Assembly (NCBI GenBank): GCA_964447155.1
Contig: CAYURM010000013.1
Coordinates: 1 to 64,000, forward strand
Length of the DNA stretch: 64,000 nt
Direction of reading: 5' to 3'
From: SMBSF63 sp034003545
GTDB taxonomy: Bacteria; Chloroflexota; Anaerolineae; Anaerolineales; Anaerolineaceae
Shown: positions 17,273 to 26,038 of the stretch, piece after piece
Position numbering within the stretch: position 1 is the stretch's first letter
Layout: each line of letters starts with the position of its first letter
Position numbers and translations under genes: made by a program
Notes under the pieces: model-generated
Databases searched by the model: none
The model's input: only the letters and a program-made list of their open reading frames with translations
Told to the model about the DNA's origin: nothing

Positions 17273-17489
17273 CGAAATTACTCAGCATCTTTTTCAGCAA
17301 TTTCCCGATCATGTTTCCCGAAAACTGCACCGGTCATTAATCCTGTGGTGGCTATATGTCACGATTTCAAAATTGATTTTTCCCTCGTTAGAATTCCCCC
17401 TGCAAACAAATTCAATATATTCTTCCCCTAATTTACAGTATCATCATAAATTGGGGGGAAGTGAGAAGGAGGTGTCGTCTGCGTACAGT

Positions 17490-17996
17490 TCAGTCAACAA
17501 CCCTCACCCGCAGCTTGTCGTTCTCATCATAATCAGAATACGCCGAAAAAGGATGGTCCCCTTTTCGTTTCCCCATCGCCGCCGGCAGCAGCACACTCAA
17601 ATCATCCACCACGGACAGAGCGCCAAATTCAGAGATCCGACACCAGCGCAGCGCCCCTTCATCAGAAGCCCGCAAGCTGCCAGTCTCATATTCACCCCGA
17701 AAAACGAAAATACATACCCCGACATCATCGCTGGCATCCACCATCACCGTCCCTGCCAGCCACAGCCTCTCACATTCAAGTCCGGTCTCTTCTACCAGTT
17801 CCCGCCTTGCCGCTGAAAGCACATCCTCCCCCCGCTCCACATGCCCCCCGATGCCATTATAGCGATTCGCCCACAACCGTTTCGTCGGCGCTCCTTTCAG
17901 TAGCAGCACTTCATCTTCCCTGGTCAGGAAGATCAACGTTCGGGGAACCATTTGATACCGCCTGCTATCTGCCACGCCCTGGTCACTTTTTGGCAT
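17490..17996 (-). CDS. Nudix hydrolase (MutT/NUDT1-like)
   Basis: Hydrolyses a nucleoside-diphosphate-linked substrate, probably an oxidised dNTP. The full Nudix box G-x5-E-x7-REL-x-EE-x-GL is present (GHVERGEDVLSAARRELVEE, then TGL). The preceding WANRYNGIGGHV and the N-terminal VPRTLIFL resemble 8-oxo-dGTPases. 168 residues from the ATG at 17996; a start at residue 16 (MVPRTL, 17951) is also possible and would give a more typical N-terminus. It converges on rsmD; the 217 bases between them are AT-rich and hold nothing recognised. Confidence 0.85.
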   Translation of the reverse strand: MPKSDQGVADSRRYQMVPRTLIFLTREDEVLLLKGAPTKRLWANRYNGIGGHVERGEDVLSAARRELVEETGLECERLWLAGTVMVDASDDVGVCIFVFRGEYETGSLRASDEGALRWCRISEFGALSVVDDLSVLLPAAMGKRKGDHPFSAYSDYDENDKLRVRVVD

Positions 17997-18016
17997 CTTT
18001 CCCTCACTGAAAATAT

Positions 18017-18054
18017 AAAAAATCGCTGCCTGGACGACTCACATCCAGACAGCG
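18017..18054 (-). terminator. terminator after the aldolase gene
   Basis: On the minus strand CGCTGTCTGGA pairs with TCCAGGCAGCG (11 bp, one G-T pair), loop TGTGAGTCG, followed by ATTTTTT. A classical intrinsic terminator 27 bases after the fba stop. Confidence 0.88.
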
Positions 18055-18080
18055 TTATTTTGCATCAAAATGAACCGGGA

Positions 18081-19028
18081 TCAGCCCAGCATCTTGCGGA
18101 CATCTTCCAATGTTCCCGCGCTGCCCAGTTTTTCATTTTTGGCAGCAATGAACTTGGCGTATTCAGCCATGAAAACCTTTCCCGGCGGACGCATATCGAA
18201 ATTTTCGGGATGCTCCAGGAAATACTCCCGATGGACACGCGTCCACACCAGACGGCCATCGGTGTCAATATTGACTTTGGTTACACCCAGCGTTGCAGCT
18301 TCACGGAATTGATCTGCATCCACACCGCGTGCGCCGGCCAGGGTGCCGCCGGCTTCATTAATGCGCCTGACTTCTTCCTGCGGGACCGAACTGGAACCAT
18401 GCATCACCAGCGGAAAACCAGGCAGTTCTTTCTGAATATCCCGCAATACATCAAAATGCAAAGACTGGGAACCGGAGAACTTGAATGCCCCATGACTGGT
18501 GCCAATTGCCACGGCCAGCGAATCCACGCCGGTGCGGTCCACAAATTCTTTCGCCTGCTTCGGGTCGGTCAGTTTGGCATCCGCCTCGTCAACCTTCACG
18601 TGCTCTTCCACACCGCCAAGCTGTCCCAATTCTGCCTCAACCACAACACCCTTGGCATGAGCAGCCTCGACCACCCGCCTGGTAATCGCAATATTCTCTT
18701 CAAATGGCTCATGGCTGGCATCAATCATCACCGAGCTGTAGAAACCGCTATTAATACAATCATAGCAAGTCTCTTCATCCCCATGATCCAGGTGAACCGC
18801 AAAAATTGCCTGCGGAAACACTTCATCCGCGGCACGGATTAAACCTTCCAGCATCAACTTATGGGTGTACTTCCGCGCCCCCCGGCTGATCTGAATGATG
18901 AACGGGGCCTGGCTGTCAAGATTCCCCTGGAAAAGACCCATCGTCTGTTCCAGATTATTGATGTTATACGCACCCAATGCGTATTTTCCATACGCTGCTT
19001 TAAACAGCTCCTTGGTTGTAACAATCAT
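18081..19028 (-). CDS. fba: class II fructose-1,6-bisphosphate aldolase
   Basis: Zinc-dependent cleavage of fructose-1,6-bisphosphate to glyceraldehyde-3-phosphate and DHAP. Motifs: AYNINNLEQ, the metal-site stretch AVHLDHGDEETCYDCINSGF, VVVEAELGQLGG, AIGTSHGAFKF and MHGSSSVP. 315 residues fits class II. It is read directly after the phosphofructokinase gene (gap 47 bases), so consecutive glycolytic steps are co-expressed, and ends at a strong terminator. Confidence 0.94.
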   Translation of the reverse strand: MIVTTKELFKAAYGKYALGAYNINNLEQTMGLFQGNLDSQAPFIIQISRGARKYTHKLMLEGLIRAADEVFPQAIFAVHLDHGDEETCYDCINSGFYSSVMIDASHEPFEENIAITRRVVEAAHAKGVVVEAELGQLGGVEEHVKVDEADAKLTDPKQAKEFVDRTGVDSLAVAIGTSHGAFKFSGSQSLHFDVLRDIQKELPGFPLVMHGSSSVPQEEVRRINEAGGTLAGARGVDADQFREAATLGVTKVNIDTDGRLVWTRVHREYFLEHPENFDMRPPGKVFMAEYAKFIAAKNEKLGSAGTLEDVRKMLG

Positions 19029-19075
19029 GGTGCACTCCTTAAATTTTATGAGCTGCGGGATGCATCATCCCCAGC

Positions 19076-20248
19076 TTAGCTTAAGAACATCGGTACGCCG
19101 AGAAAATCACGTACCTTCGGACGATAGTTTTCAATATCGTAATATGCCTGAATATCCACGCGTTTCACACCGGCAGTGATCATATCAATCGGCACAGTCG
19201 TATATTTGCCGCCGTGCAAAGCAACCATTTTCCCGGTCTCGTTACGGCGAATCAACTGCACCGCCAGATGGCCGAAAGACATTGCCACCATGCGATCCAG
19301 CGAATCCGGCGCGCCAGAGCGCATCAAATATCCAAGCTGCTGGTACATGATCCCGGTACCCGTACGTCGTTTGATTTCTTCAGCAACCAGATCACCAATG
19401 CCGCCCAGTTTGCGGTGTCCATAAGCATCCGCCTCACCTGATTCAATGATCTGCCCCCCCTTCAAAGTTGCCCCTTCAGAAATCGTCATAATCGCATAAT
19501 GGGAAGGATTGTTTCGGCGGTCCTCGACAAGGAATTCAGCCAATTTTTCGATATCAAACGGCACTTCAGAAATAATTGCGCGGTCCACATAAGATAAATA
19601 GGCGCTGATCAAGCTGGTTTCCCCTGAATTACGGCCAAACAGTTCTATCACCCCAATGCGCTCATGGGAGCCAATCGAAGTACGCATATTGGTGATAAAT
19701 TCTACACTGCGCGTGACCGCTGTTGAAAACCCAATACAGTAATCCGTTCCAAACACATCGTTGTCCATCGTCTTGGGAATGGCCACTGCCGGATACCCTT
19801 CTTTATGCAGGCGGGCAGAGTAACTCAGCGTGTCATCGCCGCCAATCGTGACCAGCACGTCAATTCCCAAATGCTCGAGAACATTGATCACATGGTCGGT
19901 ATAATCCATCGTGCCGGTTTCTTTGTTCAATGTGCCGTATTTCGAATTTTTCAAAAAGTCAGGAATGTCATTTTCCGCGACTTTTCCGGGATTGGTACGA
20001 GATGTATGCAAAAAAGTACCGCCAGTGCGGTCAATCTTGCGAACTTCCTCTGTCGTCAATTCGCGAATATAATAATCATGGGTTGAAGGCTCGTCCAGAT
20101 TGTAATTCAATAGCCCGCCCCAGCCGCGACGGATCCCAATCACCCGGTATCCTTCTTCAATGGCACTCATCGCGACTGCCTTCATTGCAGGATTCAATCC
20201 CGGCACGTCTCCACCACCGGTCATCATTGCAATCGTTTTTTTGCTCAC
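19076..20248 (-). CDS. phosphofructokinase, probably pyrophosphate-dependent
   Basis: Phosphorylates fructose-6-phosphate. The family is clear from GGGDVPGLN (11-19), RRGWGGLL, TIGGDDTLS (134-142), PKTMDND (158-164) and FGRNSGETSL. The phosphoryl-donor positions carry Asp139 (GGDD) and Lys159 (PKT); in ATP-PFKs such as E. coli PfkA both are Gly (104 and 124), whereas Asp plus Lys is the established pattern of PPi-dependent enzymes. I therefore infer PPi as donor. 390 residues, slightly longer than PfkA. It lies between a soluble histidine kinase gene and fba on the same strand. Confidence 0.9.
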   Translation of the reverse strand: MSKKTIAMMTGGGDVPGLNPAMKAVAMSAIEEGYRVIGIRRGWGGLLNYNLDEPSTHDYYIRELTTEEVRKIDRTGGTFLHTSRTNPGKVAENDIPDFLKNSKYGTLNKETGTMDYTDHVINVLEHLGIDVLVTIGGDDTLSYSARLHKEGYPAVAIPKTMDNDVFGTDYCIGFSTAVTRSVEFITNMRTSIGSHERIGVIELFGRNSGETSLISAYLSYVDRAIISEVPFDIEKLAEFLVEDRRNNPSHYAIMTISEGATLKGGQIIESGEADAYGHRKLGGIGDLVAEEIKRRTGTGIMYQQLGYLMRSGAPDSLDRMVAMSFGHLAVQLIRRNETGKMVALHGGKYTTVPIDMITAGVKRVDIQAYYDIENYRPKVRDFLGVPMFLS

Positions 20249-20285
20249 AAACTCCTCCTAAAAATAATAATATCGTAATGAATTT

Positions 20286-21347
20286 TTATCGCACAGAAGC
20301 TTCCAATGCCGGTACCTGGAAACTGATCCGGCTGCCTTTTCCAGGCGCCGAATCGATTTCAATACTGCCACCCAACATATCCACCCGCTCACGAATTAAC
20401 TTCAGACCAAGATTGTCTGCATCGTTCACCGTCGCCGGGTTAAACCCTTTCCCATTGTCACTGACCGATACCTTCACCATTTTTTCATCCAGCACCAGCT
20501 CCACCGTAATTTCAATTTTTACCGGATGGTCCTTATTATGGTTAACCGCATTTCCCATCATTTCCTGCATCGCCCGGAACAACATTGCCTCAAGATACGG
20601 TTCAAGCCGGCGTTCCTGTCCTTTGATGGAAACATTCACATCAACACCGTGCTGCTCGCGGAACGTCTCAATATACCGTTGGATCGTCGGAAACAATCCC
20701 AGATCGTCCAGCATCATCGGACGCAGTTCCTGGATGAATCCGCGTACTTCCTGGAAGGTAGCCATGGCCTCTTTCTTCAACTTGCCAAGTTCCTCTTTCG
20801 CTTTTTCAGCATCAATGTCAAAATAACGGACAGCGATGTCGGTGCGGATAAAGAAATTGGACAAGGTCTGCGCCGGACCGTCATGCATCAATCGGGATAA
20901 CCGCTGGCGTTCCGACTCCTGCGCATTGATCACCATTTCAAGCACCGCAGCGCCGCCGCTGCCGGCGGTTGCCACGCCCTGCCCTTCAGCAAACACATTT
21001 TTCTTCACCAGTTCAAGCATCGCCACATAGCGCTGTAAACCTGCCTGGTCACTGGTCAATTTTTCGAGCTGGCTGCGCATCACCAGCAGTCGTTGTTGTG
21101 CCTCCAAAGCAGCATCATAAGCTGCACGAATATCTTCGCGCGGCAACGATTCGTACTGGCTCTGCACCTGCTGCAAGTGACCGGTAATCACTGAATTACG
21201 CTGGGTCAATTTTGACATTTCAGCCTGGCTTTGCTCCAGCATCAGGCTGACTTCCTTCAAAGAACGTCTGGAATCTTCCAGGTCTTCATTGATGTTCTGT
21301 TGGACTTTTTCCCACGTTTTTTCTGATGATTGGGCATCCTCTGACAT
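20286..21347 (-). CDS. soluble sensor histidine kinase, NarL/DegS (HisKA_3) type
   Basis: 353 residues from ATG 21347, chosen because AAGGAG lies 11 bases upstream. Residues about 10-115 form a Gln/Glu-rich coiled coil. The HisKA_3 box has the phospho-acceptor His155 in ESERQRLSRLMHDGPAQ, and the ATPase domain shows N box NAVNHN, DNGKGF and LGLKLIRERVDMLGG. There is no membrane segment, so the signal must be cytoplasmic or delivered by a partner. No NarL-type regulator gene is adjacent. It is followed by the phosphofructokinase and aldolase genes on the same strand, 37 bases away, suggesting co-transcription. Confidence 0.88.
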   Translation of the reverse strand: MSEDAQSSEKTWEKVQQNINEDLEDSRRSLKEVSLMLEQSQAEMSKLTQRNSVITGHLQQVQSQYESLPREDIRAAYDAALEAQQRLLVMRSQLEKLTSDQAGLQRYVAMLELVKKNVFAEGQGVATAGSGGAAVLEMVINAQESERQRLSRLMHDGPAQTLSNFFIRTDIAVRYFDIDAEKAKEELGKLKKEAMATFQEVRGFIQELRPMMLDDLGLFPTIQRYIETFREQHGVDVNVSIKGQERRLEPYLEAMLFRAMQEMMGNAVNHNKDHPVKIEITVELVLDEKMVKVSVSDNGKGFNPATVNDADNLGLKLIRERVDMLGGSIEIDSAPGKGSRISFQVPALEASVR

Positions 21348-21494
21348 GAGATAAATCTCTCCTTTGAATGCTAAATAAAGTACCCGCAAGACCAGCTAAA
21401 TCGCCCGGCCAATCTAAAGAAGTATAGCACAGAGTGGTCTATACATGCAATAAATTCAGGCTGGAACACGAACATTTGTACAGCGCCAGCCTCC

Positions 21495-22961
21495 CTATCG
21501 CCACTCATAAATGCGCATGTTTTCCCCACCTGCAAGCGGTGCATACGCTCCATCTGTTTGGAAAACCAGCTTTGCGTTTTTCGGCAGATCAACATACCAG
21601 TCAGGGAACGTCATTAAATAATCCACTCCCGCCTCATCCAAATGAGCAGCCAGCCGTTCTTCATCCCGAATGAACGGGATCACATCCGGTGAAATTAACC
21701 CCGCCAGGTCCACCACATTCCGCCCTCCATAAAATCCCAGCGCCCCGATGTCATGGGCGGCAATCAGTGCGTCCTCAGGCGTATTTTCAGCAATCCACAC
21801 TGCCGCCGCTACCATTTCTGTGTTGATGATCGCTACATCCAGCCGATACGCTTGGACTGCTCCGATCATCAGAAAAGCCGCCAGGATCAATATTAACGTC
21901 ATTGCCCATGCTTTTTGCAGCAAGACCAGGAACCGCTTCCGGTGCAAATACACCTGCCAGATATCCCGTGTTCCCATTAATCCCAGCACAAAGAAAACCG
22001 GCATCGCCGGCATCAAATAGCGTCCATGCTGGTAATCAACCGGCAAACGCATTGCATAAATGACCGTATATCCCAGCCACCACAACCCCGCGGACTGGAT
22101 CGCCCAGTTCTTCTTCAAAACAGACTGCCACAAAACCCGCACAAAACCGGGCAGCAGCAGCACGCCTGCCCCCACCACCGGCAGCTTCGCCAGCAAGAAA
22201 AACCGTGACAGGAAAGGTGCCTCCAGCCGGATGGCATATTCGGCCTGTTTGGCAAAAAACGTATTCGGCCACCACGACCCGGCCAAAAAATGATTGAACA
22301 CCAGATACGGTAAAAATCCCATCAGAAAACCGCCCAAGGCCAGCCCCATCGCGCGTAGTTTTTTACTATACGTCGCTTCAGTGAAAAACGCCACGTACGC
22401 AATCGGCCCCAGCAAGGTCAGGCCGTCGGGACGCAGCCACACGATCAAACCAACCAGCAATCCCTTAACCAGCCAGCCAGCCTTCTTTTCCGCAAGCCGC
22501 CAAAACACGAACAGAATCATCGCCGCATACAGGATCGTTTCCATCCCGGAGGCTGCCGCCCACACCAGGTGCCACTCAAAAGCCAGGAACAAACCCGCCC
22601 AGGGAATCTTGCCCGTCTTCAGCTTGCTATACTGCGCAAACCACTGCTCACCCCACCATGCTGCGCCCAGCAGCCCCAGGCCGCCCAGCAGCATCGTCCA
22701 CACATAACCATTTTGTCCGATCAGATATGCCAGCGCGATCAAGGCCGACCACAAAGGCGCGGTTGATCCGCCCGAAGGCAGACCAGGAATAAATGACCAC
22801 TCCCCATACTGCGCCAGATTCCGCGCATACGTCTGATGGATCCAGGCATCATCCAGTGGATACCCCGTCCCCGACAGCAAACTGCTGGCGAGGACATATC
22901 CGCCCACCGCCAAGAAAACACTGCCAGCCAGGAGCCAAAACTTGCGTTGAGAAACGGTCAC
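21495..22961 (-). CDS. polytopic GT-C glycosyltransferase-like protein
   Basis: 488 residues from GTG 22961, 7 bases after the upstream gene's stop; a longer frame would overlap that gene. Many hydrophobic segments; the first outer loop holds the GT39-like acidic motif LDDAWIHQTYARNL followed by GGSTAPLW. A soluble C-terminal part (from about 410) has NTPEDALIAAHDIGALGFYG and VVDLAGLISPDV, seen in many bacterial membrane mannosyltransferase-like proteins. It probably uses a polyprenyl-phosphate sugar donor at the outer membrane face. It is last in a four-gene minus-strand run. Confidence 0.8.
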   Translation of the reverse strand: MTVSQRKFWLLAGSVFLAVGGYVLASSLLSGTGYPLDDAWIHQTYARNLAQYGEWSFIPGLPSGGSTAPLWSALIALAYLIGQNGYVWTMLLGGLGLLGAAWWGEQWFAQYSKLKTGKIPWAGLFLAFEWHLVWAAASGMETILYAAMILFVFWRLAEKKAGWLVKGLLVGLIVWLRPDGLTLLGPIAYVAFFTEATYSKKLRAMGLALGGFLMGFLPYLVFNHFLAGSWWPNTFFAKQAEYAIRLEAPFLSRFFLLAKLPVVGAGVLLLPGFVRVLWQSVLKKNWAIQSAGLWWLGYTVIYAMRLPVDYQHGRYLMPAMPVFFVLGLMGTRDIWQVYLHRKRFLVLLQKAWAMTLILILAAFLMIGAVQAYRLDVAIINTEMVAAAVWIAENTPEDALIAAHDIGALGFYGGRNVVDLAGLISPDVIPFIRDEERLAAHLDEAGVDYLMTFPDWYVDLPKNAKLVFQTDGAYAPLAGGENMRIYEWR

Positions 22962-22968
22962 GATTCCC

Positions 22969-24567
22969 TCACCGTTCACCCACAAATTCAAATAAATAAG
23001 CATCTCCCACCGCCGACAAATACCGCAGTCCGGGCACATCGCCAGGGTTTTCATACAGCGCATCCAGGCCATCCACATGGTCTGCTTCCAGGACCAGAAC
23101 GCTTGCGCCATATCGCTGCGCCGCCAGCCAGGCCGTATCTGGCCCGCCGTCCGGCGTTACAATGGCGCTGCGCCCCGTGGCAGCGTATAAACCTGCCGGA
23201 TTATTGATCATCACAAGATCATCTGGCAGCATACCCAGCTTTGCCAGCTCAGCATCATACACGGATTGCCGCTCCCAGCTATTCTGCCATGCAGGGTTTT
23301 CCAAACTCCCGCCCACGACCCGCTGCCAGAACAAAAAACCCGTCAACAGAATGCTCAGCAACACAAGTCCAATCCCAAAAACATTCCCTGCAATATCAAT
23401 ATCCCAGTTGCGCTTTCTGCTGCCCCAGTCCACAAAAGCATCCAGCCCAAAAGGCACACTCGCCCACAGCACTGGCTGCAGCGCCGCGCCAGAATGAAAA
23501 AACCCGCCCCGTGCTCCGGCATAAGGAAACACAAAACTCATCACGCCCACAATCGCCAGCCATAAACCCGCTCCCAGCAGGACCCGTCTGTCGCGGCGCA
23601 AACGCCACAGCCCGGCAATCATCAACGGCAGCAGAAAAATCAAACCCTGCACTGCCAGCGTTGTCTGCAAATTCGACCACAAAGCCGCCAGACGGTCTGT
23701 GAAGATCACGCCCCATCCCGAAGCAAGCCAGGTGGATGCAGTCAATTGATCCGCCGGATATTGGAAGATCTCATTGTAATTTCTCAGCCATAACGCACGT
23801 GATCCGCCCGGCGGCATCAACCCGCCAAACGCCTGCAAATTTCGCAGGAACCACGGTCCTATCACCAACAGATATCCCCCCGTCATGCAACCAAAAACTG
23901 CCACCATTTTTCCTGCCGCTGCTTTCTGGTTCCCTCGATACACCCAGCCTGCCGCAAGCAGCCCTGCAGCCAGCCAAAGAAAACCATCCGCACGGGTCAG
24001 GTGCATCAGGCCTGTGATGACACCCGGAATCAAAAACCAGCAGGGTTTTGTTGTTTCACCATCCGGTTTTCCAAACACCGTCAGAAAGAAAAGGCTCCCC
24101 AGCACCATCACCAGGGTGAACCCTTCCGTCAGCGTGGTGTACATCACATAAAACCCGGAGAACACCCCCAGCAAACCCGCCAGGATGGCTCCGCGCCTGT
24201 CCTGTCCCAACCGCTGTGCCAGCAATGCCGTCAAGGGCGGGATCAAACCAGACAAAAGAATAAAGAAAAACCGGCCGGCAAAGAAGCTCCCCCGCTGGAA
24301 TAAAAACATGCCTGCTGACGCCACCAACGAAGGCAGCGGCATCCAGTACGCGTGGGAGGGATGCGGCAGTCCGACCGGATCATCTAGATAATTCCACAGG
24401 ATCATCTCGGTGAAACCCTGCCCCTGAAACAGCCGCAGCCCGCCGCTGAAATAATACTCTGCATCCGTATACCCCGGCACACGCTGCACAAAACTCACCC
24501 CCAGGGCTAACGCCAGACCCAGCAAATAAAGAAGCATATAATCCTGTTTGCGCAGTTTAGCGTTCAA
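22969..24567 (-). CDS. polytopic GT-C glycosyltransferase-like protein
   Basis: 532 residues. The first membrane segment (about 10-27) is followed by an outer loop with GYTDAEYYFSGGLRLFQG and later PSHAYWMPLPS, matching the acidic-loop layout of GT39/GT83-like proteins. About ten hydrophobic segments follow, then a soluble C-terminal domain with DLVMINNPAGLYAATGR. ATG at 24567 overlaps the upstream gene's end by 11 bases, so the two are coupled. Acceptor and sugar are unknown. Confidence 0.8.
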   Translation of the reverse strand: MNAKLRKQDYMLLYLLGLALALGVSFVQRVPGYTDAEYYFSGGLRLFQGQGFTEMILWNYLDDPVGLPHPSHAYWMPLPSLVASAGMFLFQRGSFFAGRFFFILLSGLIPPLTALLAQRLGQDRRGAILAGLLGVFSGFYVMYTTLTEGFTLVMVLGSLFFLTVFGKPDGETTKPCWFLIPGVITGLMHLTRADGFLWLAAGLLAAGWVYRGNQKAAAGKMVAVFGCMTGGYLLVIGPWFLRNLQAFGGLMPPGGSRALWLRNYNEIFQYPADQLTASTWLASGWGVIFTDRLAALWSNLQTTLAVQGLIFLLPLMIAGLWRLRRDRRVLLGAGLWLAIVGVMSFVFPYAGARGGFFHSGAALQPVLWASVPFGLDAFVDWGSRKRNWDIDIAGNVFGIGLVLLSILLTGFLFWQRVVGGSLENPAWQNSWERQSVYDAELAKLGMLPDDLVMINNPAGLYAATGRSAIVTPDGGPDTAWLAAQRYGASVLVLEADHVDGLDALYENPGDVPGLRYLSAVGDAYLFEFVGER

Positions 24568-26038
24568 AACGGTATACCTCTAAATCGTTGAAAACTTTCA
24601 CAGCCGTCTGCTGATAATGCGCCTCAAGCCAGGCAAGCTGCGGATGAGCCCTCCCTTGCAAAACCGCATATTCCTCAATCGCCTGCATGAACACCACAAA
24701 ATACACCCGCTCTGCCCCGTCTGCCGCCAACCCAATATTCGCAGCCGGGAAGCGCTGCATCGCTTCTTGAGATGCATAAGCCAGCGTGTCATTATGCGAC
24801 CCGGCCTCATCCGCAATGAATTCCTGCTCAATGTCCGGCGCATACACCAAAAACGGGAATGCGCTTAATTTGTTGTCATGGATCAATCGATCTCCCGGCT
24901 GCATTTCTTCTTGCAGCATTGCCACAGCCTCAGCAAACGGCGAACGTGGAAACTGCCGGAAGGTCTGCTGGTACGGCAGGGAGATCAGACAGGCCGCCAC
25001 AAAACTCGCCATCACAAAAATCCCGATCTTTTTTTCCCAGCCCTGGGCAATCATATGCCCAGCCAGTCCCGCATACAGAAACCCGGAGATAAGAAACCCC
25101 CTCGGCACAAATACTGGCCGCATTACATACGACAACACAAACAGCAGCACCGGCGGGGTCAGCCCCATTACGGACAGCAAGAGAATACGCTCCCTGTCAG
25201 CTTTCATCCGCGCCAGTTCCAGGATCACAATCACCAGAATATACAGACTGAGCACCAGGGCGATCACAAACCATATCCCCGGCAGCGGCAGGCTGGCCGT
25301 GAACAGCACCAGCGCCTGCAAGACCTCCACCAGTCCGGGGCGCGGCGTCCAGAAAGCACCCTGAATCTTTTCCACCTGCCCCGGAACCATCAGCAGCCAC
25401 GGCGCTGCCAGCAGGGCAATCGCCGCCTGGGCGATACACAGCTTGAGCAGCAGCTGCCATTTGCGCTTGATGAGCAGGAAGATATTCGGCGCAATGATGA
25501 TGAACCCGGCCAGATTATGGCAATACATCGCCAGTGCCCCGCTCATCGCCAGCCCCACCCATAACCACGGAGAAATTTTCTTTTCGCTGGAATGGTGAAG
25601 CCAGATTTTGCCGAAGAACCACAAATACGCCATCTGCCAGAAAGCCAGCAGGGCATACATCCGCAAATCCTGCGCGTGGTAGATCTGGATCGGGGAAATC
25701 GCAGCCAGAAAAGCCGCCCACAGGGCCGAACGCGTTCCCAGCAGTTGGGACGTCAAGCTGTACAGCAGGACAATCGACCCCATATTCAATATCACGCTTA
25801 ATAACCGCAGCCACCACAGTTTCTCGCTGACCATCATCCAGAAATGCAGTAAAAAATAATACAGCGGCGGCATCGTGTCAGCCGCCGTCCCCGTTACAAT
25901 CTCCCCCAGGCTGCGTGCAGACAGCAGGATACTGAAAGCATCATCATATTGAATACTGCGGCTGTTGATCAACAAAATGCGCAGCAGTATCCCCAGCCCC
26001 ATAATGCTGCACAGGTATTTTCGCTCGCTGCCTTTCAT
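24557..26038 (-). CDS. polytopic GT39-like glycosyltransferase
   Basis: 493 residues from ATG 26038, which overlaps the upstream stop as ATGA. The outer loop after the first membrane segment has SIQYDDAFSILLSARSLGEI followed by MPPLYYFLLHFW, the classical DD plus PPLYY arrangement of GT39/ArnT-type proteins. About eleven hydrophobic segments follow, and the C-terminal soluble part has GDRLIHDNKLSAFPFLVY. It probably transfers a sugar from a polyprenyl-phosphate carrier. Second of four coupled genes. Confidence 0.85.
   Translation of the reverse strand: MKGSERKYLCSIMGLGILLRILLINSRSIQYDDAFSILLSARSLGEIVTGTAADTMPPLYYFLLHFWMMVSEKLWWLRLLSVILNMGSIVLLYSLTSQLLGTRSALWAAFLAAISPIQIYHAQDLRMYALLAFWQMAYLWFFGKIWLHHSSEKKISPWLWVGLAMSGALAMYCHNLAGFIIIAPNIFLLIKRKWQLLLKLCIAQAAIALLAAPWLLMVPGQVEKIQGAFWTPRPGLVEVLQALVLFTASLPLPGIWFVIALVLSLYILVIVILELARMKADRERILLLSVMGLTPPVLLFVLSYVMRPVFVPRGFLISGFLYAGLAGHMIAQGWEKKIGIFVMASFVAACLISLPYQQTFRQFPRSPFAEAVAMLQEEMQPGDRLIHDNKLSAFPFLVYAPDIEQEFIADEAGSHNDTLAYASQEAMQRFPAANIGLAADGAERVYFVVFMQAIEEYAVLQGRAHPQLAWLEAHYQQTAVKVFNDLEVYRFER

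Noticed and set aside
17190..17816. 208-residue frame between rsmD and the Nudix gene
   Set aside because: Overlaps both in wrong frames and covers an AT-rich gap; no recognisable content.
17952..18842. 296-residue open frame opposite the aldolase gene
   Set aside because: Antisense shadow of fba, crossing its terminator; composition unlike a real protein.
24878..25564. 228-residue frame rich in His, Gln and Arg opposite a GT39-like gene
   Set aside because: Reverse complement of codons for hydrophobic residues; such frames recur over all the membrane genes here.
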